A DNA stretch of 45,951 nucleotides from Pseudonocardia sulfidoxydans NBRC 16205 (GCF_007989085.1 NZ_BJVJ01000050.1:1-45951), one strand, 5' to 3'. Shown: positions 8,044 through 17,360, counted from the stretch's first letter. The notes: generated from the letters alone by a model not told the origin. Numbers and translations are program-made.

Positions 8044-8743
8044 CGGGCAGGTAACCGAGCCTGCGGTAGACGCCGACGCCGGCGTCGCTCGCGATCAGCA
8101 CCGCGGGCGACGCCGGCTCGGCGACCGTCGCCGCGTGGGTGACGGCCGCGCCGATCCCCCGTCCGCGCGAGTCCGGCAGGGTTGCCACCGCCTCGACCGA
8201 CACGACGCCGTGCGCGGTGTGCGACAACGCCGCCGCGACGGGAGCGCCGTCGAGCCGGGCGAGCCAGAACCGGGTCGGGCCGCCGAGCAGCGCGGGCGGC
8301 GCCGGCGAGTACGGCACCGGGTAGCCGTCGGCGAGGACGCGGTCCCACTCCCCCACCGACGCCGGTTCGGTGAGCTCCTCGACCGTGACACCGGGCGGTG
8401 CTGCGGCGGTGGTCCCGCCCGCGGGCCGCACCATGAACGGTGGGTGCCCCATCAGGGTCAGCCCGGCCGGGGCGAGGTCGACGGTCGGCGCGGCGCTGAC
8501 CAGCAGGAACGGCCGCCCGGGCGGGAAGAACGCGACGATCCTGTCGGCGTCGGGCGGGTCCTCGGCGACGGCGACGTTGAGGAACAGGCAGGGCGACAGC
8601 GCGTCGGCGAGTACGAGGCCCGGCTCGCGGACGACGGTCCCACCGGCGGCACCCGCCCACGCGCAGGCCCTGTCCCCCATGGCGTGCAGGGCCGCGACGA
8701 TGAGGGTGTCGGCCACCGCGCGGGGTGTGTCGGTCGCGGTCAC
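8012..8743 (-). CDS. GNAT-family N-acetyltransferase
   Basis: About 243 aa. The C-terminal 130 residues carry the GNAT fold, with the acetyl-CoA pyrophosphate loop LPDSRGRGIGAAVTHAA (motif A, R/Q-x-x-G-x-G/A) and the end-of-domain strand GVGVYRRLGYLPVTRWTLW. The N-terminal half has the FR47-like layout of two weakly related GNAT repeats. The start GTG 8741-8743 lies just past the methyltransferase stop at 8749, with GGAGGG inside that gene's 3' end, so the two are coupled. Its 3' end overlaps zwf on the other strand by 32 nt. The acceptor substrate is unknown. Confidence 0.8.
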   Translation of the reverse strand: MTATDTPRAVADTLIVAALHAMGDRACAWAGAAGGTVVREPGLVLADALSPCLFLNVAVAEDPPDADRIVAFFPPGRPFLLVSAAPTVDLAPAGLTLMGHPPFMVRPAGGTTAAAPPGVTVEELTEPASVGEWDRVLADGYPVPYSPAPPALLGGPTRFWLARLDGAPVAAALSHTAHGVVSVEAVATLPDSRGRGIGAAVTHAATVAEPASPAVLIASDAGVGVYRRLGYLPVTRWTLWCRP

Positions 8744-8748
8744 GGCGA

Positions 8749-9834
8749 TCAGCCCTCCAGCCGGTAGAAGCGGAACAGGGCGTCCTCGATCGGCAGGTCC
8801 ACGACGCGGGCGAACCCGGCGTCGGCGGCGTAGCGGCGCAGCGTCGCGGGCCGCATCACGGTGCCGGTGGCCGCGGACGGCTGCGCGGACCGGCCGACCG
8901 GCAGGCAGTGCAGGACGCTCGCGGCGTAGAAGAGCCGGTCGACCGGGCCGCCGGGGACGGTGAAGACGTCGCCCACATTCTCGTCCATGACGATGACGGG
9001 CCCGCGGGTCAGCCGCCGGGCCGTCCGCAGGGCCGCGACGGGGTCGGCCAGGTCGTGGATCATCTCGAACGCGAACACGCCCGCGTGGTCGCCGGTCAGC
9101 GCCGGGTCGGTCACGTCGGCGACGACGAAGCGGACCCGGTCGGCCACCCCCGCGTCGGCGGCGTTGCGGCGGGCCGCGTCGATCGAGACGGGATCGGCGT
9201 CGAACGCGTCGACCGTCGCGTCGGGGTAGCCGCGAGCCACGGCGATCGCGGCCCAGCCGACACCGCAGCCCAGCTCCGCGACGCGCCCGCCCCCGCGCAG
9301 GGCCTCGTCGAGGTCGGGGACCGCGGGCAGCCATTCGGACACGAGCCGGCCCGTGAACGCCGCCCGGTTGAATCCGCCCTGGGCGTGCGCGACGCCGTAG
9401 TCGGCGTAGGGCACGCCGCCGCCGGTCCGGTAGGCGCGGTCGAGTGCCGGCATGACACGGGCGGCCGACTCCAGGAACTCCGGCAGTGGCACGACACATG
9501 CCGGGCTGTCCGGGTCGAGCAGCACCGCCTCCGCGCCCAGGGGCAGCGCGTAGCAGCGTTCCGCGGGGTCGGCGGCGGGGTCGTCGACGTCGAGGATCCC
9601 GGCGGTGGCCTGCTGCTCGCACCATTCCCGGACGTAGCGGGCGTCGACACCCGCGGAGCCGGCGAGGTCGTCGGCGGTGGTGGGACCGCCGTGGCCGGCG
9701 AGGGCCTGGTAGAGCCCGAGCCGGTCCCCCAGCCCGACGGTGAGCAGCTCGAACGCTGCGATCCCGGCCTGGAACAGCCGGCCCGCCACCTCGTCGGCGA
9801 CCTGTTCGGGGGTGCGTGGCGCGATGGTGGTCAT
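8749..9834 (-). CDS. class I SAM-dependent methyltransferase with N-terminal winged helix
   Basis: A 361-aa protein. Residues 10-85 form a winged-helix-like domain (LAGSAGVDARYVREWCEQQATAGIL), followed by a Rossmann methyltransferase with motif I VAELGCGVGWAAIAVA (185-200), the acidic ribose-binding DAFDAD, and FVVADVTD. This architecture matches the mycobacterial Rv2258c-like methyltransferases, whose substrates are not well established. The start ATG 9832-9834 follows GAGGAGGAGGACGAC; an upstream in-frame start at 9879 would place that purine tract inside the gene. It is followed directly by the GNAT gene. The upstream AAA regulator, 74 nt away with a hairpin between, may or may not be co-transcribed. 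Confidence 0.85.
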   Translation of the reverse strand: MTTIAPRTPEQVADEVAGRLFQAGIAAFELLTVGLGDRLGLYQALAGHGGPTTADDLAGSAGVDARYVREWCEQQATAGILDVDDPAADPAERCYALPLGAEAVLLDPDSPACVVPLPEFLESAARVMPALDRAYRTGGGVPYADYGVAHAQGGFNRAAFTGRLVSEWLPAVPDLDEALRGGGRVAELGCGVGWAAIAVARGYPDATVDAFDADPVSIDAARRNAADAGVADRVRFVVADVTDPALTGDHAGVFAFEMIHDLADPVAALRTARRLTRGPVIVMDENVGDVFTVPGGPVDRLFYAASVLHCLPVGRSAQPSAATGTVMRPATLRRYAADAGFARVVDLPIEDALFRFYRLEG

Positions 9835-9879
9835 GTCGTCCTCCTCCTCGGGTCGTGCCCTCACGGGAGGAGGCGCCAT

Positions 9880-9904
9880 GTCGCGCGTGGCGATGCCACG
9901 CGAC
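9880..9904 (-). terminator. hairpin between AAA regulator and methyltransferase genes
   Basis: GTCGCGCGTGGC (9880-9891) and GCCACGCGAC (9895-9904) pair over 10 bp with a 2-nt bulge and a 3-nt loop. It lies 5 nt past the AAA regulator stop. A terminator or attenuator is plausible; there is no T-tract. Confidence 0.4.
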
Positions 9905-9908
9905 AGTG

Positions 9909-12873
9909 CTACAGCTGCCAGTGCACGTCGCGGTCGGGGGCGTAACGGCAGGACGTGCCGGTCCGGACCGACACTGCCAGGTGCCGTCCGAGGTCGGGGT
10001 CGGCGGCGTCGATGCGGGCCAGCGCCTGCCGGATCCGGTTGCCGACGGCCTTGCGCATCCGCTCGACGTCCGACCCGGCGGTGCGGGGCCGCCCACCGAG
10101 CCCGGTGACGGCACCGAGCTCGGCGAGCAACGCGTCGCGCTCGGCGGCCGCCCGGGCACCGCGGGGCCCGGCGTCGTCGATCTCCGCCGCCAGCTCCCGC
10201 AGCCGCGACCGGTAGGCGGCGATCGCGGTGCGGTCGGCCACCTCGACCGCCGGGGCCGCGACCCGGGCACCCGTGAGCTCGTGCACCGTGACCTCCCGGC
10301 CCGGCCGGGCGAGCAGGACCGCGAGGTCACGCATGCCCTTCGAGTCGCGCAGCCGCACCTCCCGGCCCTGCCAGCCCACCGTCCAGATCTCGCCGCACCG
10401 GCGGAACGTCGCGTCCGCACCGGACGCCGGTGCCGGGGCGGCACCCGCCCAGCGGCGGGTCCGTTCCCCGAGGGCCGCTCCCGCCGCGCCGTCGAGACCG
10501 ACCGCGACGGCGAGGTGCTCGCGCGCGGCGGCGTCGTCGCCGAGGAGCGCCGCGAGCCTGCCCAGGTGCCCGTCGACGCACCCCCAGGTGCCGGCGAGGA
10601 TTCCCTCGATCGCGAACAGGCCGGCGAACGGTTCGAGCAGCTTGCGGACGGTGCGTGCGGCGACCCGGTCGCCGATCAGCACCGCGGTCTGGGCGGCCTG
10701 CACGACCTCGGGCAGCCACTCGCTGTCCCGCACACTCGTGCGTTGCTCGAGGTAGCGGTGCAGCGCCGGCCGGGCCGCCGTGGCGTCACCGGACAGGGCG
10801 TGCAGGAACGCGATGGTGCAGGCCGCGGCGGCGACCGACTCCGGGACCTGTTCGAGGAACAGGTCGACGCTGCCGAAGGCGCGCCCGGCGTTCGCGTCGC
10901 GGACGAAGTCCTGGGTCATCCGCAGCAGCCCGGCGTTGGGGCTCGACGACAGCGCGACCAGCCGGCGCAGCTCGGCGGCGTGTGCGGCCTCGGCGGCCAC
11001 GTCGCCGCGCATCGCCGCCCGGGTCCCCCGCCACAGCGGCACCGGCCAGGCGAGGTCCGGGCGCCGCACGCTGTCCGCGACGCGCGCGTACACGTCGATC
11101 TCGGTGTCGACCGCCGGCCAGTCGCCCGCCTCTGCCGATGCCACGAGCCGCAGCCGTCGTCCGAGCAGCTCGGCGGCCCGGTCCCCGGCGTCGCGGGCGG
11201 TGTCGACGATCTCCGTCGCCGCGGCGCGCCGGGCCCCGACGTGCTCCGGCCCCGCGGCCGCGTCGCACCACGCCGCCAGCGCGCCGGCCAACGCCCTCAC
11301 CTCACCCACCCGCCGCGCGGACCCGACCGCCTCCTCGGCCAGCCGCGCGCGGCGCCCCGCCCCGGCGGTGAACGACAGCGCCACCGAGAGCCGTGCCGTC
11401 ACGGTCGCGCGCAGCACCGAGTCGGCCGCCGGGAGCGCGGCGAGCGCCTCGTCGAGGAGCGCGACGCGGTCGGGGTCCACGAGGTCCACCTCGAACCCGG
11501 TCGCCCCGCCGGTGCGGCCCAGCGCAGCCGTCGCGAGCAGGTCGGGGCGGTCGAGGGCACGCGCGAGCACCGCCGCGGCGGCGAACGACTCCCGCGCCGC
11601 GGCCGGGTCACCCGAGGCCAGCAGCGCCTCGCCGCGGGCACAGAGCAGGGCCGGGTCGGCCGTCGGGGTCGGGCTCGTCGCCGGGCAGGGCGGCGAGGGC
11701 GGCGTCGAACCACACGACCGCGTCCTCGTGGGCGGCGGCGGAGACCGCGCGGTCGGCCGCGGCCTCGGCGGCGCAGGCGGCGGTGTGCGCCTCCCCGGGG
11801 TCCCCCGACAGTCTCGCCGCCGCGACCCGTTGGCGCGCAACGGCCGCCGCCGACGCCGTGCCGGCCGCCTCGCGGACCGCGAGCGCCGTCGCGGCCCGCC
11901 GGTGCAGGTCGAGCCGCTGTTGCGGCGGCGTCCTCGCCGACACCGTCTCCGCGACCAGCGCGTGCGGGAAACGGAACCGGCCGTCGACGACCCGCAGCAG
12001 GCCCGCGTCGACGGCGGGGTCGGCCGTCCCGGGGACCGCACCGGCAGCGATCCCGGCGACGCGGGCCAGCAGCACCGCGTCCACCCCGGCGGTGACGCCC
12101 GCGTCGAGGACGGCCGCGGCGCGCAGCACCACCTCCGTCCCGTCGGGGAGCGCGTCGAGGCGGCGGTCGAGGACCGCGCGGACCCCGCCAGGGACACCGG
12201 CCTCGTGCCCCGCGCGGCGCATCCGCACGACCTCGGCGGCGAAGAACGGGTTGCCGCCCGTGCGCGCGTGCAGATCCGCCGCACCGGCCGCGTCCAGCTC
12301 GGTACCCGTCAGCTCGACCAGCACAGGGACCAGATCGGGCGGCGCGAGACCGCGCAGGACGATGCGCCGCTCGGCCACGAGCTCACCGAGCGCCCGGCCC
12401 GCACCCGGGTCCGTGTCGCGCACGGTCGCGAGGAGCACCACGGGGGCGGCGGCGAGGTGCGCCCGCAGGGCGGCGAGCAGGCGCAGCGTCGGTAGGTCGG
12501 CCCACTGCAGGTCGTCGACCACGACGAGCAGCGGCCCGGCAGCGCGGAACACCTCCGCGACGGCGTCGACCAGCAGGAACCGGGCGAACTCGGGCTCGGC
12601 CGACGTCGGCGGCCCGATGGCGTCGCCGCGGCCGAGCACGCCGAGCAGCTGCGCGACGGGCCAGTACGGCGGCGCCCCGCCGTCGGCACGGCAGGCCGCC
12701 CAGGCGACGGTGGCGCCGTCGGCCCGGGAGCGGTCGGCGACCTCGGCGACGAGGCGGGTCTTGCCGATCCCGGCGTCGCCGACGACCAGCGCGGACGTGC
12801 CGCGGCCTGCCGCGAACGCGGCGGCCACCGCGGCGAGCAGCTCACGCAGCTCGGACTCCCGCCCGTGGAGCAC
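9909..12873 (-). pseudogene. frameshifted AAA-ATPase/TPR regulator with C-terminal winged-helix-like domain
   Basis: A large STAND-type regulator split by a frameshift. The first frame (12873 down to about 11660) has LHGRESELREL, Walker A VVGDAGIGKT (residues 31-40) and Walker B LLVVVDDLQWAD (about 115-126). The second frame (about 11660 to 9909) has TPR-like helices, then a C-terminal region (GEIWTVGWQGREVRLRDSKGMRDLAVLLARPG...) found in actinobacterial AAA proteins. The span of 2965 nt is 3n+1. Removing one G near 11655-11664 makes it continuous as DPD-ADPALLCARGEALL, so the lesion is a single extra base. The start is GTG 12871-12873 with no Shine-Dalgarno sequence but a CATACT 6 nt upstream (candidate leaderless). 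It may be a true pseudogene or a sequence error. Confidence 0.8.
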
Positions 12874-12879
12874 GGCGGG

Positions 12880-12885
12880 AGTATG
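12880..12885 (-). promoter_or_regulatory. candidate -10 box of a leaderless transcript (AAA regulator)
   Basis: On the minus strand CATACT is followed by 6 nt and then the GTG start, with TTCCGC (12903-12908) at a 17-nt spacing as a possible -35. No ribosome-binding sequence is visible. A transcript starting at or near the GTG would be leaderless. Confidence 0.35.
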
Positions 12886-12945
12886 GCCCGCGCCGTCCCG
12901 CCGCGGAACCCCTCGGCGGGACGACCGGACGCGACGACTGCGCCG

Positions 12946-13935
12946 TCACCGCTGGTAGACCGGCCCCATGGTCCCGTCGAGGTCCGGGGTCCGGTCGACG
13001 ACGCCGTAGCGCACCATCAGCTCGCCGAGCAGCGCGACCTTGTCCTTGTCGAGGGTCGGCGAGTAGTTGGGCAGCGCCATCTTCTGCAGCGTGGCCGGTG
13101 GGATCTTCGTGTAGGAGGCGACGACCGCGCGGGTCTCGTCCGGGTTCGCCTTCGCGTAGTCGGTCGCCCGGTCGATGACGGTCCTGAACGTGCGGACGGT
13201 CTCCGGGTTCTCCGACACGAACTGGCGGGTCGCGAAGTAGACGCCGATCGGGAAGTCCAACGCGGGTCCCTCGAAGTTGTAGAGCACCGGTCGCAACCCG
13301 GCGTCGAGGCCCGCGGTCATGTACGGCTCGACCAGCCATGCCGCGTCGATCCGTCCCGCCGAGACGGCCGCGGACATGTCGGGGAACTGCATCTCGACGA
13401 ACTTCAGCCCGGACGGGTCGACGCCGTCGCGTTCGAGGGTGGCCTTGATGGTGAGGTCGCCCAGCCCGTTGAGGGAGTTGACCGCGATCGTGCGGCCCTT
13501 CAGGTCTGCCTCGGTCGTGATCGGGCTGTCGGCCGGCACCACGACCGCCGACGTGATGTGTGCCGTGTCCTCGAGGCTGCTCGCGGAGTTGTTCTGGCCG
13601 GCGATGGCCTGCAGCGGCAGTCCCTGCGTGTTGGCCTTGAGCACCGAGATCAGGTTGCCGGTGCCGACCTGACGTTCGCCGTTGACCAGCGACGGGATGA
13701 TCGCGGCAGCTCCGCCGCCGGTGCTGATGTCGACGGTCAGCCCCTGTTCGGCGAACCATCCCTTCTGGTCGGCGAGGTAGAGCGGCGCGTCGGTCGTGAG
13801 CCCGACGATGCCGACGGTCAGCGCCGTGGTCTCGGCCGAGCCCGAACCGGAACCCGATCCGGATCCGCAGGCGGCGAGTGTGGTGGTGAGGGCGGCGATC
13901 GCGACCAGCGCGGCCGCCCGTGGGGGGAATCGCAT
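12946..13935 (-). CDS. ABC transporter substrate-binding lipoprotein, SsuA/NMT1 type
   Basis: A 329-aa lipoprotein with a signal peptide (RFPPRAAALVAIAALTTTLAAC), lipobox TLAAC and the lipidated Cys at 23. A GSGSGSGS linker precedes the fold. ALTVGIVGLTTDAPLYLADQKGWFAEQGLTVDI is the classic opening of NMT1/SsuA/TauA-type proteins, which bind sulfonates, nitrate, pyrimidine precursors or aromatic acids for SsuBC/TauBC-like transporters. It presumably serves the permeases and ATPase at 19.6-22.0 kb and closes the same long minus-strand gene set, after a 99-nt gap that holds a strong hairpin. ATG 13933-13935 with GGACGG upstream is preferred over the in-frame upstream ATG because the signal peptide begins there. 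Confidence 0.9.
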   Translation of the reverse strand: MRFPPRAAALVAIAALTTTLAACGSGSGSGSGSAETTALTVGIVGLTTDAPLYLADQKGWFAEQGLTVDISTGGGAAAIIPSLVNGERQVGTGNLISVLKANTQGLPLQAIAGQNNSASSLEDTAHITSAVVVPADSPITTEADLKGRTIAVNSLNGLGDLTIKATLERDGVDPSGLKFVEMQFPDMSAAVSAGRIDAAWLVEPYMTAGLDAGLRPVLYNFEGPALDFPIGVYFATRQFVSENPETVRTFRTVIDRATDYAKANPDETRAVVASYTKIPPATLQKMALPNYSPTLDKDKVALLGELMVRYGVVDRTPDLDGTMGPVYQR

Positions 13936-13987
13936 GGGTCCGTCCTTCGGTCGGCGTGCATGAGTGGTGTCAGTGCCGTGCACGGTG

Positions 13988-14013
13988 GCGGCGCCCGCCG
14001 GTGCGGGCGCCGC
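13988..14013 (-). promoter_or_regulatory. perfect 11-bp stem-loop between MBL hydrolase and binding-protein genes
   Basis: GCGGCGCCCGC and GCGGGCGCCGC pair perfectly around a 4-nt loop (CGGT). It lies in the only sizeable gap of the catabolic operon, just before the binding-protein gene. It could be an attenuator, a 3'-end stabiliser or a terminator. Confidence 0.5.
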
Positions 14014-14034
14014 TGCTCCGGACCGCTGCGGCGG

Positions 14035-14985
14035 TCAAGACCTCGTCCCGAGCCAGGTGAACCGGTCGTCGTCGAGGCGCGCGGTGCCGACCGCGCACAT
14101 GTCGGCGAGGTAGGCGCACATCGTGTTGAGCAGCGGGCTGCCGTCGTCGTAGCGCGGGTAGTGCTCGCGCGTGGCCCGCGAGAGCTCGGCGACCGTCGCC
14201 GACCCGGCCTTCGCGAGCAGGGTCTCGATGACCGCCGCGTACTCGTCGGCGAACCGGCGGGACTCGGCGACCAGCTGCGCCGCGCGGTGTGCGCTGCACA
14301 CCCCGGTGTGGGCGGTCCCGACGATCTCCGCGCCGCACCCGGCGAAGAAGTCGAGGGACCGGCGGTACTCGTCGACGTGGCGGTAGTTGGGGAAGAAGTC
14401 GGCGCGCCGCTGCAGCGGGGTGCCCCTGGCCTGCAACGCGTCCCCGGTGAACAGCACCTTCCCGGCCCGGTGCAGCAGCGCGACGGAACCGTCGGTGTGG
14501 GCCGGGATGTGCTCGACCGACAGGACGTGACCGCCACCGAGGTCGAGCTCGTCGCCGTGGGCGAGCTCGACGGTGACGGGGAGGTCGGCGCCGCAGAGCC
14601 GCCGGATCCGGTCCACGGCCTCGGCGGGCGGCTCCCAGGCGGGCCGGAAGCGCAGGTACTCCTCGGCGAGGTAGCGCTCGGTGTCGGTGACCCAGGCGGC
14701 GTCGGCGGGGTGCGCGGCGATGGCGACGTCGGGGTTGTGCTCGGCGACGACGCCGTTGCCGCCCCGGTGGTCGTGATGGCCGTGGGTGTTGATCACCAGG
14801 TCGACGTCGGCGAGCCGGCGACCCAGCTCGCGCAGCCCCTCCGCCAGCCGGCCCGCCGCGGTCTCGGGAACGCCGGGATCGATCACGGTGAGCCGGCTGC
14901 CCTCGACGACGTAGATCTGCAGCGGGACGTCCTCGAAGGGGGCGTCGATCGCGTGGACACCGGGCGCGAGGGTCTCGACGATCAC
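14035..14985 (-). CDS. MBL-fold metallohydrolase of the catabolic operon
   Basis: A 316-aa metallo-beta-lactamase-fold protein. The zinc motif THGHHDH (67-73) is intact, EHIPAHTDGS supplies a further His and LFTGDAL the bridging Asp. A C-terminal helical region (RSLDFFAGC... to FTWLGTRS) is longer than in minimal MBL proteins. The GTG 14983-14985 overlaps the stop of the upstream flavoprotein gene (GTGA). In the operon it could hydrolyse a ring-opened lactone, thioester or amide. It is not closely similar to the other MBL protein at 3.4 kb. The specific reaction is unknown. Confidence 0.87.
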   Translation of the reverse strand: MIVETLAPGVHAIDAPFEDVPLQIYVVEGSRLTVIDPGVPETAAGRLAEGLRELGRRLADVDLVINTHGHHDHRGGNGVVAEHNPDVAIAAHPADAAWVTDTERYLAEEYLRFRPAWEPPAEAVDRIRRLCGADLPVTVELAHGDELDLGGGHVLSVEHIPAHTDGSVALLHRAGKVLFTGDALQARGTPLQRRADFFPNYRHVDEYRRSLDFFAGCGAEIVGTAHTGVCSAHRAAQLVAESRRFADEYAAVIETLLAKAGSATVAELSRATREHYPRYDDGSPLLNTMCAYLADMCAVGTARLDDDRFTWLGTRS

Positions 14986-16022
14986 GACCGCACCCCCAGT
15001 GCGTCGGCGACCAGCTCGCGGGCGAACAGCGGCGCGAACTTGAAACCGCGGCCCTCGCAGGCGACGACGGCCGTGACCGGGCCCGACCGCTCGATCACGA
15101 ATCTGCCGCCGGTGTGGGTGAACAGGCAGGTGTCGAGCCCGACGGGCGCCGCCGACGCGTGCGGGAGCCGGGCCCGGACGTGGTCCATGAGCACCTCGAC
15201 CGTCCGCGGGTCGGGCTCGCCTCGGGTGCCCGGTTCCGGCGCGGGAGCGCGGTGGTCGTCCATGCCGAGACGGACGGTGGTGTCGCCGCTGGACACCCAG
15301 TACGTCGACGGGTCGCCCTCCTCGAACAGGGCGGGTAGCGTGCGGGCACCGGGGTCGTCGACGTAGACGACGGTCTGCCGGGTCGCACAGGCGTCGACCC
15401 GGATGCCCAGCGGCGCGACGAGCGCGGGCGTCCACGACGCGGCGGCGACGACGGCGTGCCGCACCCGGGTGGCACCGATCGCGGTCTCGAGGACGACCCC
15501 GTCGCCGTCTCGGGCGACGCCGTGGACGGTCACGCCCTCGCGGACGACGGCGCCGTCGTCCTCGGCGAGGCGGCGCAGCAGGGTGAGGACGCGGTCGGCG
15601 CGCAGGGTGCCGCCGTCAGGGGTGTGCACGACGGGCGCGCCCGGTCCGAGGGTGAGACCGGACCAGCGGGCCTCGACGGCGGCGGGGTCGAGGACCTCAT
15701 GCTCGATCCCGGCCGCGGCGAGGGCGGCGGCGACCGGTTCGGGCCGGGCGGTGCGCAGCATCGCGCCCTGCGCCCAGTGGATCTCCGGGTCGTGGGCGGC
15801 GAGCTCACGCCAGATCGCACCGGCCCGACCGGCCGGTTCGACCAGCTCGGGCATCAGGTGCGGGGTGGCGAACGCGCGGGCCGGGCCGTGGCTCGACCCC
15901 AGTGGATGACCGATGTGGTCGCGTTCGAACGCGATCGCGCTGCGCCCGGCCGCGGCGGCCTCGCGCAGCACCGACAGACCCATCACTCCGCCGCCGACGA
16001 CGCCGATGTCGTAGGTGTCCAT
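14982..16022 (-). CDS. FAD-dependent oxidoreductase, monomeric sarcosine oxidase-like
   Basis: A 346-aa DAO/glycine-oxidase-superfamily flavoprotein. The N-terminal dinucleotide motif is GVVGGGVMG (7-15). The C-terminal part has DTCLFTHT with C299 and GRGFKFAP with K328. These correspond by eye to the flavin-linking Cys and the oxygen-activating Lys of monomeric sarcosine oxidase (MSOX), so covalent FAD is plausible. It is shorter than typical MSOX (about 390 aa). MSOX relatives oxidise secondary N-methyl or cyclic amines. GGAAGGAA precedes ATG 16020-16022. The neighbours, an isochorismatase-fold amidase and an MBL hydrolase, suggest oxidation of an amine or N-methyl intermediate. The substrate is not determined. 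Confidence 0.85.
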   Translation of the reverse strand: MDTYDIGVVGGGVMGLSVLREAAAAGRSAIAFERDHIGHPLGSSHGPARAFATPHLMPELVEPAGRAGAIWRELAAHDPEIHWAQGAMLRTARPEPVAAALAAAGIEHEVLDPAAVEARWSGLTLGPGAPVVHTPDGGTLRADRVLTLLRRLAEDDGAVVREGVTVHGVARDGDGVVLETAIGATRVRHAVVAAASWTPALVAPLGIRVDACATRQTVVYVDDPGARTLPALFEEGDPSTYWVSSGDTTVRLGMDDHRAPAPEPGTRGEPDPRTVEVLMDHVRARLPHASAAPVGLDTCLFTHTGGRFVIERSGPVTAVVACEGRGFKFAPLFARELVADALGVRS

Positions 16023-16047
16023 CCGGGGTTCCTTCCGTGCGCGGGGG

Positions 16048-16656
16048 TCAGTGGACCGGGAGCTCGGGGGCGAGGGTGTGCACCACGTCCGCGGTGGGTG
16101 CGACCTGGGCGAACACGGTCCCCATCAGCCGCAGGCTGTGGTGGTGCAGCTCGTCGAGATAGCCGGCGACCGCATCCGCCGCGACGACGACGCGCAGGTC
16201 GCGGAAGAACGCGTCGCGCACCGTGGACTCGACGCAGAAGTCGGTGCGCACGCCGGCGACGACGATCGTCGTGGCGCCGAGTCCGGCGAGGACGTCGTCG
16301 AGGGTCGTGTCGTGGAAGGCGCTGAAGCGGCGCTTGCGCACCTCGGTGTCGCCGGGGCGCCGGTCGAGCCCGGCGACGAGCTCGGCGCCCCAGGTGCCGG
16401 TGCGCAGCCCCGCCTCGGCGAGGAACGGGCTGCGTTCGGCCAGGAGACCGACCTGGGTGTCGTCGTCCCATTCCATCCGCACCCACACCACCGGGCACCC
16501 GCCCGCCCGGGCAGCGGCGACGAGCAGGTTGATCTGATCGACGAGCCCGTCGAGGTCGGCGACCCGCAGCCCGGCGCCGGCGAACACGCCGTCGGGGTGG
16601 CAGTAGTCGTTCTGGACGTCGATGACCACCAGGGCGGTCGTGTCGGGGCGGGTCAC
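16048..16656 (-). CDS. isochorismatase-family cysteine hydrolase (amidase)
   Basis: A 202-aa isochorismatase/nicotinamidase-superfamily protein with the catalytic triad visible: D13 in VVIDVQNDY, K108 in EVRKRRFSAF, and C141 in VAGVRTDFCVESTVRDA, preceded by the usual turn. Family enzymes include nicotinamidase, maleamate amidase, N-carbamoylsarcosine amidase and ureidoacrylate hydrolase. All cleave amides through a Cys-acyl intermediate, except the isochorismatases proper, which lack the Cys. The Cys here points to amidase chemistry, implying a nitrogen-containing intermediate. The GTG start overlaps the GntR stop (GTGA). Confidence 0.9.
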   Translation of the reverse strand: MTRPDTTALVVIDVQNDYCHPDGVFAGAGLRVADLDGLVDQINLLVAAARAGGCPVVWVRMEWDDDTQVGLLAERSPFLAEAGLRTGTWGAELVAGLDRRPGDTEVRKRRFSAFHDTTLDDVLAGLGATTIVVAGVRTDFCVESTVRDAFFRDLRVVVAADAVAGYLDELHHHSLRLMGTVFAQVAPTADVVHTLAPELPVH

Positions 16657-17360
16657 GACGTCGCCCCCCGGTTCGCGGTGAGCTGCGTGTGTGCGGCCGC
16701 CGCCGCCGTCGCCCGGGCGATGTCCTCGCTCGCGATGGCGTCGACCAGCTCGAGGTGCACCTGCGCGCCCAGCCGCGTCGACACCTCGGGGCCCGGCGCG
16801 ATGGGCGTGACGCCCTGCAGCCTGCTCTCGACGTACTCCAGCATCGACAGGTAGGTGTGGCGCAGCACCTGGTTGGGCGTGATCTCGACCATCCGCCGGT
16901 GCAGCGCCCAGTTGATCCGCAGGTACTCCCCCCACGCCAGGTCCTCGACCGCCATAGCGGCGACGAGCTCGCGCAGCTCCTCGACGTCGCGCGAGTTCCG
17001 GTAGCGCGTGGCCTCCAGGATCACCAGCGGGTCGAGCTGGTCGCGCACGGTCAGGCAGTCCGCGACCGTGACCGAGTCGCCCGACAGCTCCAGCATCTTG
17101 CGGCCCAACCGGACCAGCGCCGTCGGGGACGCGACGAACACGCCGCCGTTGGGGCCGGGCCGCATCGTCGCCGTGCCCCGGGCGCCGAGCAGCCGGATCG
17201 CCTCGGTCAGCGTGGCGGGCGCCGCGTCGTACTCCTGGCAGAGCGTCTGCTTGGTGCCCAGCCGGTGCCCGCTGGGCAGCTGCTCGTCGGCGATGCGGCG
17301 CTCGATGGCCGACGCGATCGTCTCGGCGCGTGAGGTCCGCGCCGTCTCCCCCGTGCTCAC
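16653..17360 (-). CDS. GntR-family (FCD-type) regulator within the catabolic operon
   Basis: A 235-aa regulator with an N-terminal winged HTH (residues about 10-78: AETIASAIERRIADEQLPSG... LTEAIRLLGARGTATMRPGPNGG) and a C-terminal all-helical FCD ligand domain (VRDQLDPLVILEATRYR ... NWALHRRMVEIT ... HLELVDAI). GntR-FCD proteins typically repress catabolic operons and are released by a pathway acid. It lies in the middle of the operon with 4-nt overlaps on both sides, implying autoregulation. A likely target is the AT-rich promoter at 22.05 kb. Confidence 0.9.
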   Translation of the reverse strand: MSTGETARTSRAETIASAIERRIADEQLPSGHRLGTKQTLCQEYDAAPATLTEAIRLLGARGTATMRPGPNGGVFVASPTALVRLGRKMLELSGDSVTVADCLTVRDQLDPLVILEATRYRNSRDVEELRELVAAMAVEDLAWGEYLRINWALHRRMVEITPNQVLRHTYLSMLEYVESRLQGVTPIAPGPEVSTRLGAQVHLELVDAIASEDIARATAAAAAHTQLTANRGATS

